Below the pieces are notes generated by a model. It made no database searches and was not told the origin of the DNA. It saw nothing but the letters and a program-made list of their open reading frames with translations. From Pseudomonas caricapapayae (lineage in GTDB: Bacteria > Pseudomonadota > Gammaproteobacteria > Pseudomonadales > Pseudomonadaceae), in NCBI RefSeq assembly GCF_001400735.1, contig NZ_LJPW01000157.1, positions 1 to 64,000 on the forward strand: a stretch of DNA of 64,000 nt, in the 5' to 3' direction. Shown here piece by piece: positions 36,921-46,906 of the stretch (position 1 is its first letter; every line of letters starts with the position of its first letter). Position numbers and translations under genes: made by a program.

Positions 36921-38156
36921 TCAGGTGCGCCACAGCGGGCGCATGTTGTTATCTATCGTCCAGTGAGGTTGCCCAACCTGAATGCAGACTCCGCCAACCC
37001 AGCGCACTTGATGGCAATAATCAGGCCAATAGGCCTTTGCATCCAGCACTTGCCGCCCCAAGCGCGTTAGCCTGAGTGAGCGGCGAGGCCACTCGAGTTG
37101 GGTATCTGACTCGATCAGCAGCGCAGTCGGGGAATCAATCAAAGGACGCATGATTGCGTGAAACATCATGTCTCCCAGAAACGGCAAGGGCTCGCGTTTG
37201 TTGGTCAGCTCTGCAAACACCTCGCCGAAGGTCACTGAAGCTGATTCGCCGATGTACTGCAATGACAGGCGCTCGGTGAGCGACAGGCCATCATTGACGC
37301 CCGGTAATTCCTGTAACTGACGCAACAGCGCCGGGGCAAGAAAGGGCAATGCTGGCTGCGGGGTGTGGGCCAGGTCGGCAAGGGCAACTGGCGAAGGGTA
37401 GCAGTAAGCCGCCCATGCCTGGCGGGCCAGATGCAGCATTTCTTCAGTCACCGCCTGGCGCTGCGGCCACAGCCAGGCAAGCAAATCAGGTGCCAGTTGG
37501 CCAATGCCGATGAAGCGTTCGACGCCGGGGATCTGCTTCACCTGAATAAGCTCGAGTCTGGGAGGCAATTGCTCAAGTGCGGCCAGCGCCCTGATCAGGA
37601 AAAGCTGGTCGTAGGCGTCTGCCTCGCACCACAACACACTGTGATCGGCGCTGCTCATGTGCCTCAGATCTGCGTACTCATCATCGAACCTGCGTGCAAC
37701 ATCCGCGCGCCCCAGCCCGAATGCCTGGCTGATGTACTGGCTGCGCGCTGCCTGGTAGGCCTCTGCGGGCAGAGCCTGAACCGGACCCATGCACAATGGG
37801 TCCGTAAGCGTCTTGAAAGAGCCTTTGAAACCGGCCAGTTTCAGAGTGTGGGCAATGTCGCTGCCGCATCGCCAATGTACGGTTCGCACCTCATCGCTAG
37901 CGTCGAAATCCGGGTGTCGGGCTGCGAAGTCGACAGCCTCGACGTGAGCTTTCAGTCTGGGCCAACTGCTGAAGCCCAACTGCCTCGCGATCAACCATTG
38001 GGCATCCGATAAAAGTGGCATCGTTTTGCCGAGCTGGATGAGCTGATCGGGCGCGGTGCCGTTTTTCATCCGCAGCAGAAGCTCTTTGGCACGCTTGCGC
38101 TGTTGCTCAAGGTTGATACGGCCGTGATGAGACGAGGACATGTCAGTGCTGGACAT
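36921..38156 (-). CDS. DUF1835 domain-containing protein
   Basis: This 411-residue cytoplasmic protein has an N-terminal helical segment (LLRMKNGTAPDQLIQLGKTMPLLSDAQWLIARQLGFSSWPRLKAHVEA) typical of a short ankyrin-like lead before DUF1835, then the DUF1835 region (TVHWRCGSDIAHTLKLAGFKGSFKTLTDPLCMGPV, about 95-130) and a C-terminal DUF3658-like part. Function is not established. The ATG at 38156 follows AGGAGATCG. It is a single gene, and the region upstream holds no known partner. Confidence 0.75.
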   Translation of the reverse strand: MSSTDMSSSHHGRINLEQQRKRAKELLLRMKNGTAPDQLIQLGKTMPLLSDAQWLIARQLGFSSWPRLKAHVEAVDFAARHPDFDASDEVRTVHWRCGSDIAHTLKLAGFKGSFKTLTDPLCMGPVQALPAEAYQAARSQYISQAFGLGRADVARRFDDEYADLRHMSSADHSVLWCEADAYDQLFLIRALAALEQLPPRLELIQVKQIPGVERFIGIGQLAPDLLAWLWPQRQAVTEEMLHLARQAWAAYCYPSPVALADLAHTPQPALPFLAPALLRQLQELPGVNDGLSLTERLSLQYIGESASVTFGEVFAELTNKREPLPFLGDMMFHAIMRPLIDSPTALLIESDTQLEWPRRSLRLTRLGRQVLDAKAYWPDYCHQVRWVGGVCIQVGQPHWTIDNNMRPLWRT

Positions 38157-38323
38157 ACGATCTCCTTGCAAAAACCTTGTCCGCTTGAAGGTCGGGAGTC
38201 GTAGTGACGGAATATTGAATCAGTATCCTGGGCGCAGCCCTTTCCGCGGGAGGTGGCGTAGAAGGCGCCACGTCGGAATATAGGTAATCGGACAGTTGTT
38301 TTCAACCTGCCCGTTTGTATTGA

Positions 38324-38533
38324 TCACGCGTGTTTGAGCGCACCCTCATGATGCAATGCCAAGTGGCCGGTCTTGTCGCTCTTCACTTCGTACTGTGGGG
38401 CGTCCTTTGACGCAGGTCGATGTTTGCCCATGAACGTGACGTCTTTCACATGCACTTTAGTAACCTTCCCATGTATCTCGCCCGCTTCGGAGTTCCAGCG
38501 TACGGCGTCGCCAACGTTGAATGCGGTGGTCAT
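38324..38533 (-). CDS. DUF2945 (HVA1/tudor-like) small protein
   Basis: This 69-residue protein follows the DUF2945 pattern: FNVGDAVRWNSEAGEIHGKVTKVHVKDV at the start and KSDKTGHLALHHEGALKH at the end. The fold is a small tudor-like barrel; the fungal name, hypervirulence-associated, says little about bacterial function. GAGGAAA precedes the ATG at 38533. It is an orphan gene. Confidence 0.8.
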   Translation of the reverse strand: MTTAFNVGDAVRWNSEAGEIHGKVTKVHVKDVTFMGKHRPASKDAPQYEVKSDKTGHLALHHEGALKHA

Positions 38534-38685
38534 TTCGTTTCCTCGAGTAGGGAGCGACTGATCTGCGGCGTTCGCTCGATACTGTTCGGAGTGTCCGCTG
38601 CGGGAAGAATTCACTGCGGTTTGTTGTGTGGTTGGCCTTTATCTTGCTCATGTACATGCAGTCCCCTTATCAAGGAAGTGATTAC

Positions 38686-39123
38686 ATGAGGACGTGGCTT
38701 ACAGGCACGCAGATTACCAATGATCAAACCCGGGCTGTTATTGACGGCGTCTTGCAACACGGCCGTGCATTGTCCGAGGCGAAAGGGGGAGTGGCTGATC
38801 CGATTGCCTGCATGATCATGGAGAACGGCCTGTTGATTGGCGGCACCACAGGCCGAACCGAATTTCAACGGCTCTTTGTGAGTTACCTCTGGATTGATGC
38901 CAGGTCGCGCGGAAAAGGGCTCGGGGCGCAGACCCTGCACAGGCTTGAAGCGCTGGCCATCAAGCGAGGCTGTACTGACGCCCTGATCGAAACGCTGGAT
39001 GACGATGTCGCCAAGTGGTACGAGCGTTGCGGTTACGTGTCGATCGCATGTCTTCCACGCTACTGTGGCCCCTGGAGTCGGCACACGCTATTGAAGTCGT
39101 TCGCAGCAGAGGACTGCTTGTGA
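38686..39123 (+). CDS. GNAT-family N-acetyltransferase
   Basis: This 145-residue acetyltransferase has the acetyl-CoA-binding segment YLWIDARSRGKGLGAQTLHRLE (about 65-88) and the C-terminal DDDVAKWYERCGYV. The acceptor is unknown. The ATG at 38686 follows AAGGAAG. It is a single gene between the DUF2945 gene (divergent) and a convergent DUF6508-like gene. Confidence 0.8.
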   Translation: MRTWLTGTQITNDQTRAVIDGVLQHGRALSEAKGGVADPIACMIMENGLLIGGTTGRTEFQRLFVSYLWIDARSRGKGLGAQTLHRLEALAIKRGCTDALIETLDDDVAKWYERCGYVSIACLPRYCGPWSRHTLLKSFAAEDCL

Positions 39124-39177
39124 AAAAGTCAGATGTGCACTGTCATGGCCCTGCACACTGCATGCCTGTCGCAAGCT

Positions 39178-40140
39178 TCAATCCTCGCGCAACACTGCCA
39201 GCCTGCGCAGGATCTTCAGCACGTAGTCTTTTTCGATCATCGAGCCATGATGCCCATCGCAAAACCGTTCGCCTCTGATGCAATAGGTCAGCAGGGTTTG
39301 CATGTCAGCGAGGTTTGCCTGGGCAATGTAGGTGTCATCTTCGAGCATGTCCGCCGCGCCATGATTAAGGTAATCAATGTCACACCAGCACTCGTTGGCC
39401 ACCGCGCGATAAAACGCTTCGACTACTGGAAAGTAGTCTGGCCAGTAGGTGTTTGCCCTGACGGTATAAGTCTTGATCGCCACGCCGTCGGGGTACAGCA
39501 GCGGCAGGTAGGAGAGTAACTGGTCAATATCTTCGGGCCCTGGCGCGGGCTCATCAGGCAAACGTGTCGCATCAGAGGGATGTGGCAGAAATGTCCTGAC
39601 CTGCCTTGGCGTATGTTCGGCCACATACCTATCGAACGCCCATACTTGCCCGGCCGTCAGTGGCTGTTCTTTGTAGTGCCACACATCGTCTCGATAGCGT
39701 TGAAACGCTTCCGACTGCGCGCCTTCGGCAAATAACGAAGCAATAGCCGCGGATTGAGTCAGCCAATAAACCTGCGGCGAGTTTTCGGCTTTCGACGTGA
39801 CTGTATCGATAGCCGCCGACTGCAGCTCGCCGGCCAACTGTCGGCCTGTTTCGCGGCATGATTGGTCTTGAGCGTCTGGATCGGCCTGTTCCATGTGCGC
39901 AACGTAGGCGTGATAGCGAGCTCGCAGCGGTTCGTTCTGTTGCCCCACAGGCGGGCAGGCAGGTGGCTGCAGACGCAGTGGCTGCAGCTCTTGACAGACT
40001 GGCAGCCAGGCCAGATTTGCCTGCACGCGTGACATGGATTCTTGCTGATCGACAGGCTGCGCGGGCGATAACCGGTCAGGCAGATGCGCCTTGGGCTTTC
40101 GGTCGAGGCGCGTTTTCAGGCGCATCAGCAGCTTGATCAT
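39178..40140 (-). CDS. Hypothetical protein, DUF6508-like C-terminus
   Basis: This roughly 320-residue cytoplasmic protein has a C-terminal segment RGERFCDGHHGSMIEKDYVLKILRRLAVL resembling the DUF6508 family of unknown function. The central part is alanine/glutamine-rich, without transmembrane helices or signal. The family assignment is from pattern memory and weak. ATG at 40140 is the likelier of two starts. It is convergent with the GNAT gene on its left and divergent from the dipeptidase on its right. Confidence 0.45.
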   Translation of the reverse strand: MIKLLMRLKTRLDRKPKAHLPDRLSPAQPVDQQESMSRVQANLAWLPVCQELQPLRLQPPACPPVGQQNEPLRARYHAYVAHMEQADPDAQDQSCRETGRQLAGELQSAAIDTVTSKAENSPQVYWLTQSAAIASLFAEGAQSEAFQRYRDDVWHYKEQPLTAGQVWAFDRYVAEHTPRQVRTFLPHPSDATRLPDEPAPGPEDIDQLLSYLPLLYPDGVAIKTYTVRANTYWPDYFPVVEAFYRAVANECWCDIDYLNHGAADMLEDDTYIAQANLADMQTLLTYCIRGERFCDGHHGSMIEKDYVLKILRRLAVLRED

Positions 40141-40271
40141 ATGAGCGCTCCACTGCATTGCTTCGTTTTAAAAGGGGATTCTCGCATCATTGCGCTTGGT
40201 GTAAGTTGGAAAGCATCCTGATCAAACGATCAGAAAATTCGCGCTTTGCCTGCCAAGGAATGCCTTCAATA

Positions 40272-42010
40272 ATGAACCTGTCACTCAAACACCTGGCCGC
40301 AACCACCTTGATACTCGCCAGTCTTTCGTCGTTCACCAGTCTGGCAAGTGCCAATATCACCGCACAACAGAGCGCCGTCATCTTCAATACGTTCAACGAT
40401 ACATCGGTAAAGGATTTCAGGCAGTTTCTGACAAGCCTGTCCGATACCGAGGGTGTTAAAACGGCCGATTTTGCTCCGGCCATCACCGCCTTTCTCGATA
40501 ACAAAACACTTTCCGAAGCGCAACAAAACGATATTCATCGCCTGCTCGGTCTGTATACCCGGTTGAAGTATGGCAGTGCGGCAACCGAAACGTTGCGTGA
40601 ACTGGTCGCCATCCAACCGCGCGCGTCGACGGCGTGGCTCAGCACGAAAACCCCGAATTCATCAAGATCGCCAACGCGATCAAAGCCATTGCCGAACGCT
40701 TCGATCTGAAATTCCGCAACGTCGATAACCGTGTTTATGAAGTCTCGCTCGACGGTGCGGGCGATGAAGTCGTGGGTATTCACGTCCATGCCGATGTGGT
40801 GCCGGTCACGCCTGAGAACTGGGTGTTGCCCGATGGCACCCGACTGGACCCGTTCAAGGTCACGCTGATCGGAGACCGCCTGTATGGACGTGGCACCGAA
40901 GATGATAAAAACGGCATCGTCGTGGCGCTTTATGCCATGAAAGTCATCAAGGAAGAAAAGCTGCCGCTGGCCAGAAACTTCAAGTTGCTGATCGATACCA
41001 CTGAAGAAACCACCGGTGACGCCATTCCCTATTACTTTGAACGCAATCCGACACCCGCCTACAACCTGGCGCTGGATGGCAGCTATCCGGTTGTGATCGC
41101 GGAAAAAGGTTATGGCACGGTCATGGCCAGCTTTGCCCGACGCAATGCAGAAGGCGAGGGTGCTGAAATCGTCTCGATGACCGGTGGTATGGCCACTAAC
41201 CAGATTCCGTCGAAATCAGTTGTCACGCTGGTGACCGATAAACCTGCGGAACTGTCCGCCAGCCTGCAACAGGCCGGTGCCGAATACGTGAAACGCAATG
41301 GTGGGGATTTCGAAGTCGATGCCAAGGTCGACGGCAATGACGTCAAGCTGACAGTGACCGGTGTTTCCGCGCACTCATCGTCGCCCCAGTCCGGCGTCAA
41401 CCCGGTCGCGAGGATGCTGGACTTCATCGACAGCCTTCAAGGCAGGGGCGCGCTTAAACATAACCAGATTACGGATGCCGCCCGCTATGCTGCCGACAAC
41501 TGGGGACTTGATTATCTGGGCAGCAAGTTGGGCGTTGGTTTCTCCGACGACTTCATGGGGCCGTTGACCGCTTCTCTTACCTACGTCGCAATGGATGAGA
41601 AAGCGTTCAAACTGGCGGTCAACTTGCGCGTGCCCAAGGGCAGGTCGCCGGAAGCGCTAAAATCCGCAATCGCCGAAAAACTGGCTGCCTGGAGCTCCAG
41701 GACCGGTATCAAACCAGCGTTCGACTATTCGATTGCCGAGCCGATGTACCGAAACCCGGAAGGCGAGTGGGTCAAGGCGCTGCTCGCTGTTGCCAGTGAA
41801 AACCTGGATATGAAACACGCATTCGGCACCTCGGCCGGTGCCACATCGGTACATGAGTTGCCCAATGGCGTGCAGTTCGGCCTGGCGCGGCCCGAAGTCA
41901 AATACACCGGTCATACCGATGACGAGTTCAAGACGACCGGACAGTTTCTGCTGGACCTGCAGATCGTCACCGAGATGATGGGACGTATCGGCCAGTTGCC
42001 AAAACTCTGA
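40272..42010 (+). pseudogene. Frameshifted M20-family dipeptidase (exported)
   Basis: Two frames together encode one M20 peptidase. The first (from 40272) gives a signal peptide (MNLSLKHLAATTLILASLSS then FTSLASA) and the N-terminal helical region up to TLRELVAI near 40612. The second (to 42010) continues RVDGVAQHENPEF and carries the catalytic parts: VHADVVP, GRGTEDDKNG and EETTG, so the zinc ligands are intact. One base appears to be missing at about 40613-40622, where homologues would read on. The start at 40272 is chosen by the signal peptide. It may be a true pseudogene or a sequencing error; without the shift it would be about 579 residues. Confidence 0.8.
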
Positions 42011-42161
42011 TCCAGCCTCCGGGCCTGCTGTCAGGGCAGGTCCGGTCTGGATGAGCCATTGTTTCATTGCGCTGTTCCGTGCGACCGGCTTCATGATCGC
42101 CAGGCGCATATTATTGATGTTGCCCTGTCATTCAGTGTTCTCGTCAACAAGGATTTAACCC

Positions 42162-42734
42162 ATGAAAGCGTTCTTCGCATTTGCACTGACCTGTGCTGCG
42201 GTTTGTGCGGCAGGCAACAGTGCCCATGCTGCGCTGCTGGCTGTGCCCGCAAACTCTCAAGAAAGCACCACCAGCAACGGCAAGCTTCAGCCCCCCGTTA
42301 CCTACGCCACCGTCTGGTCCGATGAGACAGGGGCCACCCATGTCGACCACTGCCGTATCGAGGGGCTGGAATTCAAAAGTTATGCGCCACCCGCCGAACC
42401 GCAGTGGATCGGCGTGTCGCCCGACGAGGTAGAGAGTATTGCCTACGCGGTATTGCCGCCGGGTTATGTCGGTAGCTGGCACCATGCGCCCGGCCCTCAG
42501 TGGGTGATGACCCTGCAGGGCCAGTGGTCGGTGGAAACCACTGACGGCACGGTGCTGGTTCAGGGACCCGGGGAGATGCAGTTCAACGCTGACAGTCACT
42601 CAAGGGCGCGGCCTGGCGACGACAGGGTCGGGCATCTGAGTCGTACTGTCGGTGATCAGCCCAATGTTCAGCTCATCGTGAAACTCAAGCCGGATGCCGC
42701 TGCCAAACGTTCCTCTGGCCGCTGTGCCTATTGA
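42162..42734 (+). CDS. Exported cupin-domain protein
   Basis: This 190-residue protein has a signal peptide (cleavage near AHA/ALLAV, about 23) and one cupin barrel with the motif GSWHHAPGPQWVMTLQGQWSVETTDGT (about 103-130) that may hold a metal. Substrate is unknown. It is followed 17 bases later by an exported SMP-30-type protein, so the two are probably one transcript acting in the periplasm. Confidence 0.78.
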   Translation: MKAFFAFALTCAAVCAAGNSAHAALLAVPANSQESTTSNGKLQPPVTYATVWSDETGATHVDHCRIEGLEFKSYAPPAEPQWIGVSPDEVESIAYAVLPPGYVGSWHHAPGPQWVMTLQGQWSVETTDGTVLVQGPGEMQFNADSHSRARPGDDRVGHLSRTVGDQPNVQLIVKLKPDAAAKRSSGRCAY

Positions 42735-42751
42735 TCAATGGGGCGAAATGC

Positions 42752-43765
42752 ATGAAACGAGTCTTCCGTCATCCTGGCAAGAAATCAACGTCGTTCTTGC
42801 TGGCTAGCGCGCTTCTTGCTGCGGGCGCAGTGATGGCTTCGGACGCATCGCCAGTCACGGTGGTCGCCAGTAATCCCCGGTTCGCCTCGCTTGTCGAGCC
42901 AGGTGCGCAGGCCGAAGTGCTTGCCACCGATGCGCAGTGGGCGGAAGGTCCGTTGTGTTTGCCCGATGGTCGGTTGATCTGGAGTGATGTAAAAGCGAAC
43001 AAAGTCATGAGCTGGAAAGAGCATGAGGGCGTCACTGTATGGCTGGACCCTGCCCATTATCAGAATGGCCATGCTCTGGACGCCAAAGGGCGCGTCGTCG
43101 CCGCATCTCATGGCGAACGCGCAATTGTCCGGCAGGAGGCAGATGGTCAATGGCGCACACTGGTCGACCGGTATCAGGGCAAACGCTTGAACAGTCCCAA
43201 TGACGTCGTGGTCGACGACCGTGGTGAAATCTGGTTCAGCGACCCGACGTTCGGCGTTTTGAACAAGGCAGAAAGCTACGGCGGCAAGCCAGAGCAGGGC
43301 GGCGAGTTTGTATACCGCTATGACCCGGAGCACAACCAACTGCTGAGGCTGGACACCCCCGGGCTTCATTCGCCAAACGGCCTGGCGTTTTCACCCGATC
43401 AGAGCCTGCTGTATGTCGCGGACTCACAACTGGCGCACGACTTCAAGAATCCGGAACTGGCACATAGCATCCGGGTGTATCAGGTGCGTGACGGTGCGCT
43501 GAGTAATGGCAAGGTGTTTGCCAGAATCGCGCCCGGCATCCCTGATGGCGTGAAGGTCGATGCGCAGGGTAATGTCTGGAGCAGCAGCAAGGACGGTGTT
43601 CAGGTGTTCTCCGCCAGCGGTGAGTTGCTGGGTAAGCTGCAGGTCGCTGCGAAGGACACCGGCAATCTTGCGTTCTGTTCTGCCGGTTCAAAGCACTGGA
43701 TTTACATCACGGCGGCCAACAAGGTGCTGAGAGTACCTGCGCTTGTTGGCGGTAGTCGCCCGTAA
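42752..43765 (+). CDS. Exported SMP-30/gluconolactonase-type protein
   Basis: This 337-residue six-bladed beta-propeller has a signal peptide (cleavage near VMA/SDASP, about 30). Metal-ligand positions of the SMP-30 family are visible: E in QWAEGPLC, N in NSPNDVVVDD and D in IPDGVKVD. It may hydrolyse a sugar lactone in the periplasm. The ATG at 42752 follows GGGGCGAA. With the exported cupin it forms a two-gene unit; the GntP permease 1.7 kb away is on another transcript. Confidence 0.82.
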   Translation: MKRVFRHPGKKSTSFLLASALLAAGAVMASDASPVTVVASNPRFASLVEPGAQAEVLATDAQWAEGPLCLPDGRLIWSDVKANKVMSWKEHEGVTVWLDPAHYQNGHALDAKGRVVAASHGERAIVRQEADGQWRTLVDRYQGKRLNSPNDVVVDDRGEIWFSDPTFGVLNKAESYGGKPEQGGEFVYRYDPEHNQLLRLDTPGLHSPNGLAFSPDQSLLYVADSQLAHDFKNPELAHSIRVYQVRDGALSNGKVFARIAPGIPDGVKVDAQGNVWSSSKDGVQVFSASGELLGKLQVAAKDTGNLAFCSAGSKHWIYITAANKVLRVPALVGGSRP

Positions 43766-43829
43766 CGATTGCGTTATGGGCAAAGCGGATAGCCCACTTG
43801 GGCCGCTGATGACCCGGTGGCAGACAACC

Positions 43830-45107
43830 TTAATAAACCGGCTTGTCGGCCTGCGCGCCTTCGACGCGGTTGCGACCCAGGCGCTTGGCTTGATAGAGCG
43901 CCTTGTCTGCACGCTGAATAAGGCTGGCCGCAGTTTCCCCAGGGCCAAGTTCCGCCACACCCAGAGAAATGGTCACGGAGCCTGTTTCCGGCATGACCAG
44001 ACTTTCAACGCCCTTGCGGATGCGATCGGCCAATTCGGCCGCTTGCTTCAGCGAGCTGTCGGGCACCAGTATCAGAAACTCTTCTCCTCCCCATCGGGCA
44101 GCGACATCCGGCAGGCGGATCCGTTGTTTGAGGATGGCCGCGACGCTGGTCAATACGCTATCGCCAGCGGGGTGGCCGTAGCGGTCATTGACCGACTTGA
44201 AATGGTCGATGTCCCCGATGACAAGGCTGAACGGCCTGCCCGATAACCGTGCGGTATCGATCAGGCGTTCAAGCGCATGTTCGGCCGCTCTACGGTTATC
44301 CAGCCCGGTCAGCGGGTCACGGTGAGCGATTTCCAGCAACTTCTGTTCACGGCCCAGCCGCGTGGTCACATCCTGGCTGATGCTGACGTAGTGCGTGATG
44401 GCTCCCTCCAGGTTACACAGCGGAGAAATACTGTGCTCTGCATAGAACAGAGAGCCGTCCTTGCGCTTGTTGATGAAGGTCGTGCGAAACGGGGCCCCAC
44501 TCGACAGCGCTTCTTTGAATTGCGCATAAAACGTCTCGTCATGTTTACCCGAGCGCAGCACGCGCGGGTTTTCGCCGATGATTTCCGACGCGCTGTAGCC
44601 GGTGATGTGCTGAAACGCCTCATTGGCAAACACAATAGTAGAGTTGCAGTCGGTGATGATAATCGGATCGAGCGCAGCGTTGAGTGCCTGAGCCAGCAAG
44701 TGTTGTTCGCGCTCTGCCCGGATGCGCGGGCTGATATTCTGCTGCACCGAAACAAAATTACACACCATGCCCCCATCGTTACGCACGGGGGAGATTTTCC
44801 ACTCGACAACGTAGGGGCTTCCATCTGCGCGGTAGTTGACCGTCGACCCTTCGAAAAAAAGACTCTCGCTCAGGCACTGGCGCATACGCGCGATCACCTG
44901 AGGGTCGGTGTCGGGGCCTTGCAGAATCCGTGGCGAAAGGCCGATCAAGGCCTCGGCTGCATAGCCGGTCATCGCGCAGAATGCCGGATTGACATAGACA
45001 ATGAACGGGCCGCCGTTCGTCAGGTTGGCGTCGGTGATCAATACGGCATCGAATGACTGCTCGACAACTGCTTCAAGCAAGGCCAGGCGCTGGCTGGATG
45101 AGGTCAT
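43830..45107 (-). CDS. PAS-PAS diguanylate cyclase
   Basis: This 425-residue cytoplasmic protein has two PAS/PAC units (about 8-130 and 135-250) and a GGDEF domain (about 258-420). The active-site motif is GGEEF (340-344), and the I-site RLPD is at 331-334, so it should make cyclic di-GMP with feedback. PAS1 resembles a LOV domain (NPAFCAMTGYAAEALIGLSPR then ILQG) but lacks the flavin-adduct cysteine, so a blue-light photocycle is not expected. It is a single gene; gntP is divergent. Confidence 0.9.
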   Translation of the reverse strand: MTSSSQRLALLEAVVEQSFDAVLITDANLTNGGPFIVYVNPAFCAMTGYAAEALIGLSPRILQGPDTDPQVIARMRQCLSESLFFEGSTVNYRADGSPYVVEWKISPVRNDGGMVCNFVSVQQNISPRIRAEREQHLLAQALNAALDPIIITDCNSTIVFANEAFQHITGYSASEIIGENPRVLRSGKHDETFYAQFKEALSSGAPFRTTFINKRKDGSLFYAEHSISPLCNLEGAITHYVSISQDVTTRLGREQKLLEIAHRDPLTGLDNRRAAEHALERLIDTARLSGRPFSLVIGDIDHFKSVNDRYGHPAGDSVLTSVAAILKQRIRLPDVAARWGGEEFLILVPDSSLKQAAELADRIRKGVESLVMPETGSVTISLGVAELGPGETAASLIQRADKALYQAKRLGRNRVEGAQADKPVY

Positions 45108-45493
45108 CTGATTTCCTGTCGAGTGATCCGTTAATTGATAGCGGCTCTGATCAGATAGGGTGAGGCAATGCCGGACGGTTGATGGATACCGTAAGACCGC
45201 GCGCGCTCAGCACATGTTGCACAGGCACTATACCCACATGATTCACAGGGTGCATTACGTACGTAACAACGTCATCCGGCGTATTGCAAGGCGTCTGTGA
45301 TCGCCTCTGCCGAAGATGTTGCCGAGGCTGGGGACGTTTTCCGAGGGACCTGCGTTTCTGGTTGAGTCGGCAAATATTAGCTGCGACGCGATGTCGCATT
45401 CCGGTATTGTTCGGTCAATTGAAACCAATTGTTTCTGTTTTTTCGGAAGGCAGGCTGAAAAGCGGCCTGGAAAAACCGAACCCCAGGAGGCTC
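45108..45493. other. Divergent promoter region between the PAS-GGDEF gene and gntP
   Basis: These 386 bases hold no supported gene. The inverted repeat listed at 45421-45435 is the only site I can point to. An upstream in-frame reading of gntP from 45284 across this region looks non-coding. Confidence 0.4.
45421..45435. promoter_or_regulatory. Candidate LacI-family-type operator before gntP
   Basis: GAAAC-CAATT-GTTTC is an inverted repeat 59 bases before the gntP start, similar in outline to LacI-family operators (GAAACC/GGTTTC). A gluconate repressor such as GntR/GnuR would be the natural candidate but is not encoded here. Confidence 0.4.
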
Positions 45494-46867
45494 GTGTTGG
45501 ATCTGTCGTCTACTGTCTGGGTGTTTCACGACACCCGTCTGATTATTTGCTGCCTGATCGCCATCGCCACGATTATCGTACTGATCAGCGCCACGAAACT
45601 TCCCCCTTTTCTATCGATTCTCGTGGGCACTTTCATTGCGGGCATAGGTGCCGGATTGCCTGCCGAATCCGTTGCAAAAGCCTTCAGTAAAGGTGCAGGT
45701 GCCATTCTTGGCGAGGCGGGAATCATCATCGCGCTGGGTGCGATGCTGGGTGCGTTGATGGCCGAATCGGGGGCGGCGGATCGTATCGCTTCTACCTTGC
45801 TCAGGCTGGGCAAGGGCCGGACGTTGCCGTGGATCATGGCGCTGGTGGCGATGATCATCGGTCTGCCGCTGTTTTTCGAGGTCGGCCTGGTACTGATGGT
45901 GCCGATCATATTTGTCATGGCGCGTCAGTCCGGTCAGCCGCTCCTGAAAATCGCGATTCCGGCATTGGCAGGCATGACCACGTTACATGCCCTGATGCCG
46001 CCGCATCCCGGGCCGTTGATTGCCGTCAGCGCCTTGCACGCCGATCTGGGCCTGACCATGCTGCTGGGCTTGTGCATCGCGGTGCCCGCCGTGATTCTCG
46101 CCGGGCCTCTTTACGGCAATTGGCTGTCCGGGCGTATGCAGATTGAAGAGCCCGCCGAGCTGGGCGAGTTGTTCAGTGCCAAGCCTGATAGCCGCCGTCA
46201 GCCAGGTTTCGGCATTTCACTGCTGATCATCCTTTTGCCAGTGATTCTGATGCTCGGCAGCACCTTGGCCAAGGTCACCATGGAGCCTGAAAGCAGTGCG
46301 GCCCTGGCGTTGAAGTTTCTCGGCGAACCGCTGGTTGCCCTGGGCATCGCGGTACTGGCTGCGACGGTCTGCCTGGGTTGGGCCAACGGGCTGTCCCGTG
46401 AACGGGTCGGCGGAACATTGCGCAAAAGCCTTGCGCCCATTGCGGTGCTGCTGCTGACCATCGGCGCCGGTGGCGGCCTCAAGCAAACGTTGCTGGACGC
46501 CGGGGTCAGCCAGACCATCAGCAAAGTGGCGGAAGGCGCACACATGCCGTATCTGCTGCTGGCCTGGCTGATTGCCGTGGCGTTGCGTCAGGCAACCGGC
46601 TCCGCGACCGTAGCAACCACCACGACCGCAGGCATTCTCGCGCCGATGATGGCTGGCCTGGCACCGGTGCAGGCATCGCTGATCGCATTGGTGATCGGTG
46701 CCGGCTCGGTGTTCTTCTGTCATGTCAACGACGCTGGCTTCTGGATGGTACGCGAATACTTTGGCCTGCAACTGAAACAGACGCTCTGGGTGTGGTCGGT
46801 GTTGCAGACGATTGTCTCGGTGGTCGGGCTGGCAGGGACACTGTTGTTGTGGCATTGGTGGGCATGA
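45494..46867 (+). CDS. GntP-family gluconate permease
   Basis: This 457-residue proton symporter has about 12-14 transmembrane helices. The family signatures MPPHPGPLIAV, RQATGSATVATTTTAGI and FCHVNDAGFWMV are present. It should import D-gluconate or a related sugar acid. A strong AGGAGG at 45485-45490 decides the start: GTG at 45494 or TTG at 45497. It stands beside no gluconate kinase, although the zwf-pgl-eda operon further left uses the same catabolic route. Confidence 0.9.
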   Translation: MLDLSSTVWVFHDTRLIICCLIAIATIIVLISATKLPPFLSILVGTFIAGIGAGLPAESVAKAFSKGAGAILGEAGIIIALGAMLGALMAESGAADRIASTLLRLGKGRTLPWIMALVAMIIGLPLFFEVGLVLMVPIIFVMARQSGQPLLKIAIPALAGMTTLHALMPPHPGPLIAVSALHADLGLTMLLGLCIAVPAVILAGPLYGNWLSGRMQIEEPAELGELFSAKPDSRRQPGFGISLLIILLPVILMLGSTLAKVTMEPESSAALALKFLGEPLVALGIAVLAATVCLGWANGLSRERVGGTLRKSLAPIAVLLLTIGAGGGLKQTLLDAGVSQTISKVAEGAHMPYLLLAWLIAVALRQATGSATVATTTTAGILAPMMAGLAPVQASLIALVIGAGSVFFCHVNDAGFWMVREYFGLQLKQTLWVWSVLQTIVSVVGLAGTLLLWHWWA

Positions 46868-46906
46868 GCCCATTACATTGATGGTTCGCAGCGCGAGGAC
46901 GAGTCA

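Noticed and set aside
38221-38275. GTGGCG/CGCCAC stem after the DUF2945 gene as a terminator
   Set aside because: There is no T-tract on either strand, and the stem is short.
45284-45493. Upstream extension of gntP
   Set aside because: It adds 70 cysteine/arginine-rich residues; AGGAGG at 45485-45490 fixes the start near 45494.
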